A DNA stretch of 64,000 bases, taken from Nostoc piscinale CENA21 (GTDB lineage Bacteria > Cyanobacteriota > Cyanobacteriia > Cyanobacteriales > Nostocaceae). The notes beneath the pieces are model-generated. The model was not told where the DNA came from, did not search any database, and saw nothing but the letters and a program-made list of their open reading frames with translations. Position 1 is the stretch's first letter, and every line of letters begins with the position of its first letter. The stretch lies in assembly GCF_001298445.1 (NCBI RefSeq), contig NZ_CP012036.1:4576158-4640157 (forward strand). Direction: 5' to 3'. This document shows positions 8,838 to 17,167 of the stretch, piece by piece. Both the position numbers and the translations under genes were made by a program.

Positions 8838-11800
8838 ATGTCAATTCAATTTAATGGCTCTTATTCTGAGAACTTTGATAGTTTGGCATCTTCTGGTAGC
8901 AGTAGTGTACTTCCTTCTGGTTGGGCATTGTTGGAAACTGGAACCAGTGCAAATGTAAACGGACAGTACACGGCTGGTACTGGCTCTAATAACGCAGGCG
9001 ATATATATAGTTTCGGCGCAACAGGTTCTAGTGAGAGAGCTTTTGGAACTCTACGCTCAGGTACTCTCAACCCCTCAATCGGCGCAAGCTTTACGAATAC
9101 AACAGGTAGCACAATTACAACGTTGAATTTGTCCTATAGAGGTGAACAATGGCGTTTGGGTGCAGCCAACAGAGGAGCTGATCGCTTAGATTTTCAGTAC
9201 AGTCTGGATGCAACGTCTTTAAATACAGGAGCTTGGGTAGATGTTGATAATTTAGATTTCAATTCTCCCGTAACTACCGGAACTGTAGGGGCGCTGGATG
9301 GAAATACTAATAGCAACCAAATCACAGCAAGTATTACAGGGCTAAATATCCCCAATGGTGCAACTTTTTGGTTTCGTTGGTTAGATTTTGATGTTGCTAA
9401 CGCAGATGATGGCTTGGCGATTGACAATTTTTCCCTTTCTACTGGAGTCACACCGCCTGCGGTTCCCACAGTAGCGATCGCAGCTACCGATGCAACCGCC
9501 GCCGAAGCAGCAAGCGACCCCGGAACTTTCCGCATCATCCGCACAGGCGATACAACCAATGCGCTGACTATTAACTACACTGTTGCTGGTGGTGCAGATC
9601 AGACAGACTACACACCAAACCTGACGGGTAGTGTGACAATACCTGGTGGACAGTCCTTTGTGGATATCACAATTACACCCGTGGATGATTCGCTGGTGGA
9701 AGGGAATGAAACTGTTACGTTGACGCTGGTGGATACTGCTGATTACGATTTAGGCGCAATCGCCACAGCTACAGTCACAATTGCTGATAATGATGTTGCG
9801 CCTGGGGCAGTTCGTATTCATGATATTCAAGGCACAGCACATATTTCACCCCTCAATGGACAGGGTGTAGTAAATGTCGCCGGGATTGTTACAGCGATCG
9901 CTTCTAACGGCTTCTACATCCAAGATCCTACTCCTGATAACAATGATGCAACCTCCGAAGGGATTTTCATCTTCACAGGTACTACTTCTGCTATCCTCAG
10001 CGCCCGCACCGTTGGAGAAGCAGTATTAGTTAGTGGTACAGTATCGGAGTTTCGCCCAGCTAACAACTCCAACAACCTCACCATCACACAAATCGGCAAC
10101 AACAACAGTGTGCAGAGTTTGAGTGTGAGTGCTTGGACAGATGCACCGACTACAACTATTACCCCAACAATACTGGGCAATGGCGGACGGGCAATTCCCA
10201 CCCAGGTGATCAATGATGACTTTGCTACTAGCGGTAACGTAGAAACAGGTGGAGATTTCGATCCAGTAAATGAAGGTATCGATTTTTACGAAAGTCTAGA
10301 AGGGATGTTAGTTCAGGTTGACAATCCTGTGACGACATCTCCAAGTGCCAACTTTGGTACTTCTGAGGAAATCTGGGTGCTGGCTGACAATGGAGTTAAT
10401 GCCACAAGCCGGACTGAGCGAGGCGGTAGCTTGATCACAGCTACCGACAGTAACCCAGAACGGATTCAAATTGATGATTTAATCAATGGCTCAGTGACAT
10501 TGCCAAGTGTAAATGTCGGAGCTCAACTCAGTACAATTACAGGTATTGTTAACTACGATTTTAACAATTATGAAGTCCTGGTTCCATCTGCGCCTACGGT
10601 AGTACAGCCATCAACTCTGCAAAGAGAAGTTACAAACTTAACAGGTAATGCTGATCAATTGACAGTTGCTACTTTCAACGTGGAAAACCTCGATCCGGGT
10701 GATGGTGAAACCCAGTTTAATAACTTGGCTAACCGAATTGTGAATAACTTGCGATCGCCTGACATTATTTCTCTAGAAGAAATTCAGGATAATAACGGGG
10801 CGACGAATGACAGTGTAGTTGATGCCAGTGTAACTTTTCAGACATTGATAGATGCGATCGCCCAAGCTGGCGGCCCGACATATCAATATCGTCAGATTAA
10901 CCCAGTGGATGATACCAACGGTGGTGAACCAGGCGGTAATATTCGCGTCGGCTTCTTGTTTAACCCCAATCGCGTCAGCTTTGTAGACCGTCCTGGTGGT
11001 GGTTCCACTACGAATATTTCCGTCACTAATGTTGATGGTACTCCCACCCTTTCTACTAGTCCTGGGTTAATTGACCCGACAAACCCCGCTTTCAACAGCA
11101 GCCGTAAACCCTTAGTTGGTGAGTTTGTTTTTAACGGTCAAAGTGTTTATCTCATTGGCAATCACTTTAACTCCAAAGGTGGCGACCAACCTTTATTCGG
11201 CCCAAGTCAACCGCCAGTTCTCAGTAGTGAAGCGCAACGCCAGCAACAAGCCACAATTGTGAGAGACTTTGTGCAAGAGATTTTGGCAATTGACCCGAAT
11301 GCGAATGTGGTAGTGCTAGGTGATTTGAATGATTTTGAGTTTTCTAATCCTCTCACCACATTAGAAAGTGCAGGGCTAACTTCTTTAATTGAAACGCTAC
11401 CAGCAAACGAGCGTTACACCTATAATTTTCAGGGTAACGCCCAGGTACTTGACCACATTTTGGCAAGTCAGAACTTGGTCAATAATTTAGATGGTTATGA
11501 TGTGGTTCACATCAACTCAGAGTTTTTTGATCAAGATAGCGACCATGATCCTGTGATTGCCAGGTTCAATTTACCACCAGCCAACCAAGCACCAACGGCG
11601 GTGACATTTAATAATGCGATCGCCAGCATCAACGAAAATACTAATACCACCAACCGCATCAAAGTTGCAGACATCGCCATTACCGATGATGGACGAGGCA
11701 CAAATAACCTGAGTTTAACTGGTGCAGATGCTAGTTTCTTTGAAATCGACAATTCTGTACTGTATCTGCGGGCTAACACTAACTTAGATTTTGAAACCCG

Positions 11801-12803
11801 TTCTAACTACAGTGTGACAGTTGCCGTAGATGATCCGACAGTTGGTGCTACTCCCGATGCTACTACTAATTTCTCCTTAGCTGTCAATAATGTCAACGAA
11901 ACACCAACCGCTAGGAATGACAGCGCCACAACTACGGATATTCAACCAGTAATTATTAATGTTCTCGCCAATGATAGCGACCCAGATAGTAATCCGTTGA
12001 CTATCAACAGCTTTACCAATCCGACAACGGGTAATTTGGTCAGAAATAACGATAACACCTTTACCTACACACCACAAATTGGCTTCACTGGTGCTGACAG
12101 TTTTACTTACACCGTGAGTGATGGCAATTTAACTAGTACAGCCACAGTTAACTTGACAGTTACCCTTGGTAGCAACCAGATTAACGGCACTAACGGTAGT
12201 GATGTATTACTGGGAACTAGCAGAATCGATGTTATCCGCGGTTTGGGGGGTAACGATATTATTAGCGGCTTAGGTAATAATGATGTCATCTATAGTGGCG
12301 ATGGTAATGACATAATAGACGGCGGGGCTGGTAATGACAGCCTCTATGGTGAAAAAGGCAGTGATATCGTTTATGGTGGCGATGGTAATGACACCTTGAA
12401 TGGTGGTGCTGGTGACGATATGCTGCTTGGTGATGCTGGTAATGACACCCTCATCGGCGGCTTAGGTAGAGATATTCTGGCTGGTGGAAATGGTAGAGAT
12501 AGCTTTTATCTGAATAATGGGGCTGGAAATGCCGATATTATCACTGACTTTGTATCTGGTGTTGATAGCTTGGTGATTTCTCAGTCAGAGTTTGGACTGA
12601 ACCAAGCAATAGGTACACTTGAGCCTAGTTTATTCCGTTTGGGTACCAGTGCAACTACAGCAAGCGATCGCTTTATCTACGACAGAAGTAGCGGTAAACT
12701 ATTCTTTGATCAAGATGGTATTGGTAGTGTCGCCAAAGTTCAAATAGCCCAACTGTCTAATCGACCAACTCTGAGCAATACCGATTTTACTGTGATTGCG
12801 TAG
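8838..12803 (+). CDS. Secreted ExeM/NucH-type nuclease with Calx-beta and RTX repeats
   Basis: A 1321-residue multidomain extracellular protein. Residues 1-200 form a beta-rich N-terminal domain typical of large secreted nucleases. About 205-320 is a Calx-beta domain (VEGNETVTLTLVD). About 330-600 carries an OB-fold-like ExeM region (IHDIQGTAHISPLNGQGVV). About 611-905 is an endonuclease/exonuclease/phosphatase fold with ATFNVENL, SLEEIQD, GNHFNSKG, LGDLNDFE and the catalytic SDHDPVIA. A cadherin-like and a VCBS/Ig-like domain (VLANDSDPDSNPL) follow. About 1114-1225 are GGxGxDxxx RTX calcium repeats. There is no N-terminal signal peptide, so type I secretion is expected. It likely degrades extracellular DNA for nutrients. 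A candidate Pho box upstream fits phosphate starvation control, as reported for cyanobacterial nucH. Confidence 0.9.
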   Translation: MSIQFNGSYSENFDSLASSGSSSVLPSGWALLETGTSANVNGQYTAGTGSNNAGDIYSFGATGSSERAFGTLRSGTLNPSIGASFTNTTGSTITTLNLSYRGEQWRLGAANRGADRLDFQYSLDATSLNTGAWVDVDNLDFNSPVTTGTVGALDGNTNSNQITASITGLNIPNGATFWFRWLDFDVANADDGLAIDNFSLSTGVTPPAVPTVAIAATDATAAEAASDPGTFRIIRTGDTTNALTINYTVAGGADQTDYTPNLTGSVTIPGGQSFVDITITPVDDSLVEGNETVTLTLVDTADYDLGAIATATVTIADNDVAPGAVRIHDIQGTAHISPLNGQGVVNVAGIVTAIASNGFYIQDPTPDNNDATSEGIFIFTGTTSAILSARTVGEAVLVSGTVSEFRPANNSNNLTITQIGNNNSVQSLSVSAWTDAPTTTITPTILGNGGRAIPTQVINDDFATSGNVETGGDFDPVNEGIDFYESLEGMLVQVDNPVTTSPSANFGTSEEIWVLADNGVNATSRTERGGSLITATDSNPERIQIDDLINGSVTLPSVNVGAQLSTITGIVNYDFNNYEVLVPSAPTVVQPSTLQREVTNLTGNADQLTVATFNVENLDPGDGETQFNNLANRIVNNLRSPDIISLEEIQDNNGATNDSVVDASVTFQTLIDAIAQAGGPTYQYRQINPVDDTNGGEPGGNIRVGFLFNPNRVSFVDRPGGGSTTNISVTNVDGTPTLSTSPGLIDPTNPAFNSSRKPLVGEFVFNGQSVYLIGNHFNSKGGDQPLFGPSQPPVLSSEAQRQQQATIVRDFVQEILAIDPNANVVVLGDLNDFEFSNPLTTLESAGLTSLIETLPANERYTYNFQGNAQVLDHILASQNLVNNLDGYDVVHINSEFFDQDSDHDPVIARFNLPPANQAPTAVTFNNAIASINENTNTTNRIKVADIAITDDGRGTNNLSLTGADASFFEIDNSVLYLRANTNLDFETRSNYSVTVAVDDPTVGATPDATTNFSLAVNNVNETPTARNDSATTTDIQPVIINVLANDSDPDSNPLTINSFTNPTTGNLVRNNDNTFTYTPQIGFTGADSFTYTVSDGNLTSTATVNLTVTLGSNQINGTNGSDVLLGTSRIDVIRGLGGNDIISGLGNNDVIYSGDGNDIIDGGAGNDSLYGEKGSDIVYGGDGNDTLNGGAGDDMLLGDAGNDTLIGGLGRDILAGGNGRDSFYLNNGAGNADIITDFVSGVDSLVISQSEFGLNQAIGTLEPSLFRLGTSATTASDRFIYDRSSGKLFFDQDGIGSVAKVQIAQLSNRPTLSNTDFTVIA

Positions 12804-12820
12804 CTCGGTCACAGCAGGAG

Positions 12821-12848
12821 TTAGCCCTGAGCGTAGTCGAAGGGCTAA
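12821..12848 (+). terminator. Hairpin after the nuclease gene
   Basis: Inverted repeat ttagccct / agggctaa with a 12-base loop, 18 bp after the stop codon. There is no clear T-run. The same hairpin occurs at 14239-14269, where it again follows an RTX-like 3' end. Confidence 0.5.
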
Positions 12849-12913
12849 TACCAATTCACAAAATATTGATACCAATCACTTCCTCTGGTAAAGGCAACTG
12901 AGAAATAGCTTAA

Positions 12914-13195
12914 ACAAGAGCCAAAGTTGAAGTCAAAGATCAACTCGGTAAATTAACGAGCAGTCCCACACTTAGATGGATATTTCAATGTTTTCAAGGA
13001 ATTCATATTTTGACTTTAAATGGAGTTGAGCAAATCGTCATCCCAATACAAATGCTTTATTCATGGCTCAAAAACCAAATCAAGAGTACTTATCTCGTCT
13101 TTACTTATGCAACAGCTTGCTCTCAATTCAAGAACACAGTTCAAAACATTCTAGAGTTAGAGGATGTTGGTTCAAACAACTCAAATTTTTTATAG
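12914..13195 (+). pseudogene. Transposase C-terminal remnant (IS4/IS1634-like)
   Basis: The frame is open from just after a stop at 12911-12913. It encodes ...SPTLRWIFQCFQGIHILTLNGV..., which resembles the conserved C-terminal end of IS1634-type (DUF4277) transposases. There is no start and no catalytic DDE region, and upstream bases in this frame contain stops, so this is a fragment rather than a mobile element. A TTG at 13010 could start a 61-residue product, but nothing supports its expression. Identification rests on remembered family wording and is moderate. Confidence 0.45.
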
Positions 13196-13338
13196 AAACA
13201 CATTAAGAAAACTGAAATTTAACCGAGCCTTTGTGATTTTTAGTTTTTTCACTAAGGAAATTCAAATCATGGTAAATTGCAAAACTTAGGTTAGAGCCTT
13301 GCGTTTAGCACGATTACCAATTAGCTCAAAAGTTGCTT

Positions 13339-14004
13339 TTAAGCCTTCTTTATTTGCTCGTTTTTTTTGCCATAACGATTTTTGAGGAATGCTCCAAACC
13401 CTAAACCTATGGTTAGACCACCCATAGTTAAAGGTTCAGGAACAGGAGTCACGCTTACATCATCTATGTATGGGCCAAGACCATCAGATAACTCATCTAA
13501 GTTATCAAACCTCAATCTCGTTGTTGTGCTGGTTGCAATTAGATTATATGCGTAAGTTTTCCAATCAGTGTTTGTCTTTCCAACTCCACTTGCAAAGAGA
13601 TTATCAACTAGATTACCTCCCCAGTAAACATTCAATCTATTATCTGCTACGTCAGGACTCGGTGAAAAAGCAAAACTTAGTGTGTATGCTTGACCAACTA
13701 CCGTAGTTAGGTCTTGATAAATACCACTAACGGCCGTACCATCTAACTCAACAAATTGATTACCCTCATATGGACTTCCAGCGACATTGTCCTGCACTTC
13801 AATACCCGCATTGGGATCAGAATCAGGTGTTAAAGTCCATGTACCAGGGATGGGATTTTGAATTTTAAAGGTACCGGTTGGTATGTCAGGCTGTTCAAAT
13901 CCACCATTTTGAACTATGTTTATCGCCGCCGCTGGTTTGGTAGCAACACTCAAGGGTAAAATACCCAAAATTGCCCCAATACATAAAGACTGAAACTTGT
14001 TCAT
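13339..14004 (-). CDS. PEP-CTERM sorting domain-containing DUF642-like protein
   Basis: A 221-residue exported protein. Residues 1-28 are a signal peptide (hydrophobic core GAILGILPLSVA, then PAAA). The mature part begins VQNGGFEQPDIPTGTF, as in DUF642 / galactose-binding-like carbohydrate-associated proteins, and is rich in beta strands. The C-terminus has the PEP-CTERM sorting motif: VPEP, a hydrophobic span (LTMGGLTIGLGFGAFL) and a basic tail (KNRYGKKNEQIKK). PEP-CTERM tails are thought to direct proteins to the envelope or exopolysaccharide through an exosortase. The gene sits between a transposase remnant and a copy of the nuclease gene's 3' end, so it may be an insertion between duplicated sequences. 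Confidence 0.88.
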   Translation of the reverse strand: MNKFQSLCIGAILGILPLSVATKPAAAINIVQNGGFEQPDIPTGTFKIQNPIPGTWTLTPDSDPNAGIEVQDNVAGSPYEGNQFVELDGTAVSGIYQDLTTVVGQAYTLSFAFSPSPDVADNRLNVYWGGNLVDNLFASGVGKTNTDWKTYAYNLIATSTTTRLRFDNLDELSDGLGPYIDDVSVTPVPEPLTMGGLTIGLGFGAFLKNRYGKKNEQIKKA

Positions 14005-14238
14005 AAGATTCCTGTCGGTTGTTATGAGATTTACGACACTGATATCAAATCACAATCAATTCTATAGTCAATATATAGAACTAATATTTGATTTCTGAAA
14101 TGTACGCAGGATGCGTTAGCGACAGCGTAACGCATCTACCGCAAAGTTTTCGGTGCGTTACGGCTTACGCCTAACACACCCTACACATACTGAGTAGTAA
14201 TGATTTTACCGTGATTACATAGCTTTGCCATAGAAGAA

Positions 14239-14269
14239 GTTAGCCCTGAGCGTAGTTGAAGGGCTAACT
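14239..14269 (+). terminator. Hairpin after the RTX 3' remnant
   Basis: agttagccct / agggctaact, a 10-bp stem with the same loop family as the hairpin at 12821-12848. It appears to be a carried-along copy of that terminator. Confidence 0.5.
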
Positions 14270-14280
14270 TCTTCCTTCAA

Positions 14281-14339
14281 AGATATAGCAGTCGAAGTAT
14301 AGGTGAGGACATTTAAAAAACACAAATGCTGGGTATAGT
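14281..14339. repeat. Direct repeat, left copy, flanking the DUF2809 gene
   Basis: Reads 'agatatagcagtcgaagta' and continues to 'cacaaatgctgggtatagt'. A near-identical segment is at 14857-14914. The two copies bracket the DUF2809 gene. Confidence 0.6.
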
Positions 14340-14394
14340 AATACCTTTCCCTCTAGTTGGTGAGCGCAGCCGAACCACTGCCTCCTGCTCTCAA

Positions 14395-14796
14395 TTATTT
14401 TAACTTTGCCCCCCGAACTATCAGCCGTAACCACAGCCACCCTAACCCGCTACCAATAAAATAATAGGGAAAATCTACCCAAGTGAAGGTAGTAGCAATT
14501 AACATTCTTCCCCACCAAAATGAACGCACCCAGTTTAAAAAAGGTGGATGCCACAACTGCATAAATTCTAATAAACAAGTAATGGCTAATACCCATAAAG
14601 GAATTTGCCAAACTGCCTTGCGAGTCGGAATAAATAGAAATGCCAACAAGCACCAAAATATCTCATACAAAATTCCTCCTATTTCTTGGTTAAACCCCTC
14701 AATAGAATAGCGATAGTGGCTGTATAAAAGTCCAATAGGCAGAACAATAATCAGAGAAAGAATGGTGCGCCAGCGAATGTTTGTCAGTGATAACAT
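14395..14796 (-). CDS. DUF2809-family membrane protein
   Basis: A small integral membrane protein of about 133 residues with four hydrophobic spans: ILSLIIVLPIGLLYSHY, ILYEIFWCLLAFLFIPT, IPLWVLAITCLLEFMQLW, and FPYYFIGSGLGWLWLRLI. The acidic/aromatic LEFMQLWHPPFL motif and overall layout fit DUF2809, a family of unknown function. The frame extends upstream to 14901, but the family begins close to the ATG at 14796 and the extra 35 codons run into repeat-derived sequence. The gene is bracketed by a ~58-bp direct repeat (14281-14339 and 14857-14914). Confidence 0.7.
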   Translation of the reverse strand: MLSLTNIRWRTILSLIIVLPIGLLYSHYRYSIEGFNQEIGGILYEIFWCLLAFLFIPTRKAVWQIPLWVLAITCLLEFMQLWHPPFLNWVRSFWWGRMLIATTFTWVDFPYYFIGSGLGWLWLRLIVRGAKLK

Positions 14797-14856
14797 TGAG
14801 CATTTCCGAATTAGTTTTAATACGTGGATAAAGGAGGTAAGGGGGACAAGGTAGAA

Positions 14857-14914
14857 AGATATAGCAGCTGAAGTATAGGTGAGAAAATTTAAAAAGCACA
14901 AATGCTAGGCATAG
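14857..14914. repeat. Direct repeat, right copy, flanking the DUF2809 gene
   Basis: Second copy of the 14281-14339 segment, differing at a few positions (for example tagcagctgaagta versus tagcagtcgaagta). It is followed by purine/pyrimidine-biased filler 'ttacctcctacctcctgcc'. Confidence 0.6.
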
Positions 14915-14959
14915 TCAGACTTTTACCTCCTACCTCCTGCCTTCTGCCACATTTATAAA

Positions 14960-16211
14960 TCATTGAGGATTGCGATATTTTGTTTTAGCTAAAAGTGCTG
15001 TCCCGTAAGCAGCTTCGGTGTAAACTGAAGCAACAACAGGTACTTTTAAATGTCGTTGACGAATAGCAGTCCAAGTAGAATTTGCTGCACCGCCACCTGC
15101 TGTATATACTCGTTGTACTTGATTTGCGCCCAAGCTTTGTAATAGTTCATATCCCCTAGCTTCTATCCGAGCAATACTTTCTAGTAAACCGTGTAAAAAT
15201 TCTTTTGGTGTTTCTGGGCGCGGTGTGAGTCGTGGTGGTAATTTGGGGTCAATTAATCGGAAAGCGATCGCCTGGTTGCAACAAGGGATAATAATCTAAG
15301 TTGCTGACTTTGGCTGGATCAATTTCCCGACTCAAATTTTCTAACTCTGCATTCGTAAAAAATTCCCGCAACACCGCGCCACCTGTATTAGACGCACCGC
15401 CAGTCAACCACAAATCACCGAAACGATGACTATAAATTCCATATCTGGCATCTTCTATTCGAGTATGGCTTAATAATTTCAGTACCAAGGTTGAACCCAG
15501 CGATGTCACAGCTTCCCCTGGTAATTCTGCCCCACTGGCAATAAAAGCCGCAATACTATCAGTTGTACCCGCGCATACTAAGCAATCACGGCGAAAACCA
15601 AATTGCATCGCAATATCTGGGCGAATTTCGGCAATGGGTGTTCCTGGTGCTAAAACTTGCGGTAACTGAATCGGTATTTCTAACTGTTTTAACCATTCTG
15701 GATATTGCAAGGCTTCTACGTCATAGCCCAGCTTTAAAGCATTATGGTAATCACTAATACCCAATTGTCCATGCAGCAAAAAAGCTAACCAATCGGCTTG
15801 GTGGAGAAAATATCGAGCCTCGGAAAAAAATGGTTGCTGTGACATCCACAGAAGTTTGGCGAGGCTGGAAGTAGCACTTAATACTGTATGGTTTGGTGGT
15901 GCAATTTCTTTAAGCTGCTCTAGTACTACTGCACCCCGCGCATCGTTGTAAAGTAAAGGGGCATCTATAGGCTTACCAGCGCCATCACAAAGCAAAACAG
16001 TAGAGGAAGTCCCATTAATGGCGATCGCGTTGATTTGTTGCCGCAATGGCTCAGGAATCTCGGCTAATAAACTCCATAACGCATGACTCCAATGTTGTGT
16101 CATCTGCTTCTGCCAAGGATAGCGCACCTCTGTTTGCACATTCCCTCGCTCATCAATTACCACCGCCCTTGCACCAGAGGTTCCATAATCAATCCCTAAA
16201 TACAAATCCAT
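14960..16211 (-). pseudogene. FGGY carbohydrate kinase (D-ribulose kinase-like), frameshifted
   Basis: A sugar kinase of the cyanobacterial/plant group that includes the D-ribulose kinase of Synechococcus and Arabidopsis XK-1. Residues 4-15 are the phosphate-binding GIDYGTSGARAV. AINGTSSTVLLCD, TSSLAKLLWM and DYHNALKLGY follow, then CAGTTDSIAAF with the expected catalytic Asp, and SLGSTLVLKLL. The frame stops at 15249 after GDRFPIN. The next frame continues as DPKLPPRLTPRPE ... TAGGGAANSTWTAIRQR and ends with a stop at 14960, giving the normal ~420 residues. One extra base near 15251-15252 explains the break. Repair would restore the whole family sequence, so this may be a sequencing error or a recent mutation. 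Confidence 0.85.
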
Positions 16212-16369
16212 ATTTTTATAAATTTTTATAATGAAAGATAACTATAGACTACTGATTCACCAGGGCTATTGTTGCATCTTGTAACAAGATATTCCCCAAA
16301 ATCGGCAAAACAAGGAAAAGTAGTAAACGAACTGTCGAAAATCGATTTGAGCTTAGGAGGTTTTCAACA
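16212..16369 (+). promoter_or_regulatory. psaM promoter/leader region with strong ribosome binding site
   Basis: The 158-bp spacer between the divergent kinase and psaM. A strong Shine-Dalgarno sequence, taggagg (16354-16360), sits nine bases before the psaM ATG. No -10/-35 is assigned with confidence. Confidence 0.5.
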
Positions 16370-16465
16370 ATGACCATCTCAGATACCCAAGTTTATATTG
16401 CTCTAGTTGTGGCGCTAATTCCAGGCGTTTTGGCTTGGCGTTTAGCGACAGAACTTTACAAGTAA
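16370..16465 (+). CDS. psaM: Photosystem I reaction center subunit XII (PsaM)
   Basis: A 31-residue single-span thylakoid membrane protein and small subunit of photosystem I. It starts MTISDTQVYIALVVALIP and ends WRLATELYK, the family pattern (acidic N-terminus with DTQV, one hydrophobic helix, Arg-Leu-x-Thr-Glu-Leu-Tyr-Lys end). It is at the helix interface of trimeric photosystem I in known structures. The start is fixed by the Shine-Dalgarno sequence just upstream. A hairpin terminator follows 50 bp after the stop, so it is probably monocistronic. Confidence 0.95.
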   Translation: MTISDTQVYIALVVALIPGVLAWRLATELYK

Positions 16466-16516
16466 GCCCTCGCTCTGATTTCTTAAGCAGAGCTTCACAG
16501 TAAGTGCCACACCCTT

Positions 16517-16549
16517 ACACAACAATCAGGCGTTGCTTGGTTGTTGTGT
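16517..16549 (+). terminator. Rho-independent-like terminator of psaM
   Basis: Inverted repeat acacaacaa (16517-16525) / ttgttgtgt (16541-16549), followed by the T-rich ttatgttt. Confidence 0.6.
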
Positions 16550-16777
16550 TTATGTTTAGGGAGGGAAGAGAGAACAGGGAATAGGAAGAATTAAATAGGA
16601 ACTTGACAGATAAATCTGTTTGTCTACATAGCACCCATCAAGAGTTATCAAATCATGTAGGCGATCGCACGCCAAAAAATTTACTTTGCAAATTAACCGC
16701 AAATCGTTCTCGTGGAGAGAAGAACATCTGCCAAAAGTCAGAGGTTTTGGAGATTACACATAGCGGATCGTTAATCA

Positions 16778-16810
16778 TACCAAGTTGCCATTGCTCAAGG
16801 CAACTTGGTA
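16778..16810 (+). promoter_or_regulatory. Perfect 12-bp stem-loop in the leader of the DUF3134 gene
   Basis: taccaagttgcc (16778-16789) pairs perfectly with ggcaacttggta (16799-16810) around a 9-base loop. It ends 29 bp before the ATG at 16840. There is no T-run, so it may be a leader control structure or protein-binding site rather than a terminator. Confidence 0.45.
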
Positions 16811-16839
16811 CACAGATAGATTCTTCGGGGATAAAAACG

Positions 16840-17067
16840 ATGGTTAAGCTATCTAACCCTGCTCTCCACGAAGAACCCCGTTATCAGCCAGCAGCGATTA
16901 TTCCGCTCAAGCAAGAACAATCTTTGCTTGATTGGTTAGCAAGTACTGGTCGATTAGAACCTTATGTATTTGTGGAACACTATTACGAAGATGAGGAAGA
17001 CGACGAGGAAGAAGTGGTTGAGCAGTATGAATATGAAACTGGGGAAATAGACCATTTAGAGGAGTGA
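16840..17067 (+). CDS. DUF3134-family small acidic protein
   Basis: A 75-residue cyanobacterial protein of unknown function. The family core is clear: NPALHEEPRYQPAAIIPL, then SLLDWLASTGRL. The second half is strongly acidic (EDEEDDEEEVVEQ). The frame is open back to 16603, but family members begin at the MVKLSNPA methionine at 16840, just after a conserved-looking hairpin, so the shorter start was chosen. The next gene, the MATE transporter, is 100 bp downstream on the same strand. Confidence 0.82.
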   Translation: MVKLSNPALHEEPRYQPAAIIPLKQEQSLLDWLASTGRLEPYVFVEHYYEDEEDDEEEVVEQYEYETGEIDHLEE

Positions 17068-17167
17068 AATTAACTACCAACAACATAAACTGCTGTTGAT
17101 AGTTAATATTTGCCATCTTCTGCAAAAGTAAAAGATGGCAAATTTCCCCATACTCAAGTAATTTCCC

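Larger units (their letters stand above)
14005..14394. other. Intergenic region with repeats and an RTX-gene 3' remnant
   Basis: About 14105-14185 is the common Nostoc repeat with several 'gcgttacg/cgtaacgc' palindromes. About 14189-14212 encodes the end of a second RTX-type protein (LSSNDFTVI, then TAG), closely matching the end of the upstream nuclease (LSNTDFTVIA). It is followed by the same hairpin. 14281-14339 is the left copy of a ~58-bp direct repeat. Confidence 0.65.

Noticed and set aside
9194..12289. Several minus-strand frames of 60-121 codons under the nuclease gene
   Set aside because: Shadows of repetitive Gly/Asp/Thr-rich coding sequence; no start signals or family features.
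16603..16839. Long N-terminal extension of the DUF3134 protein
   Set aside because: Family members start at 16840, and the extension covers a perfect hairpin typical of a leader.
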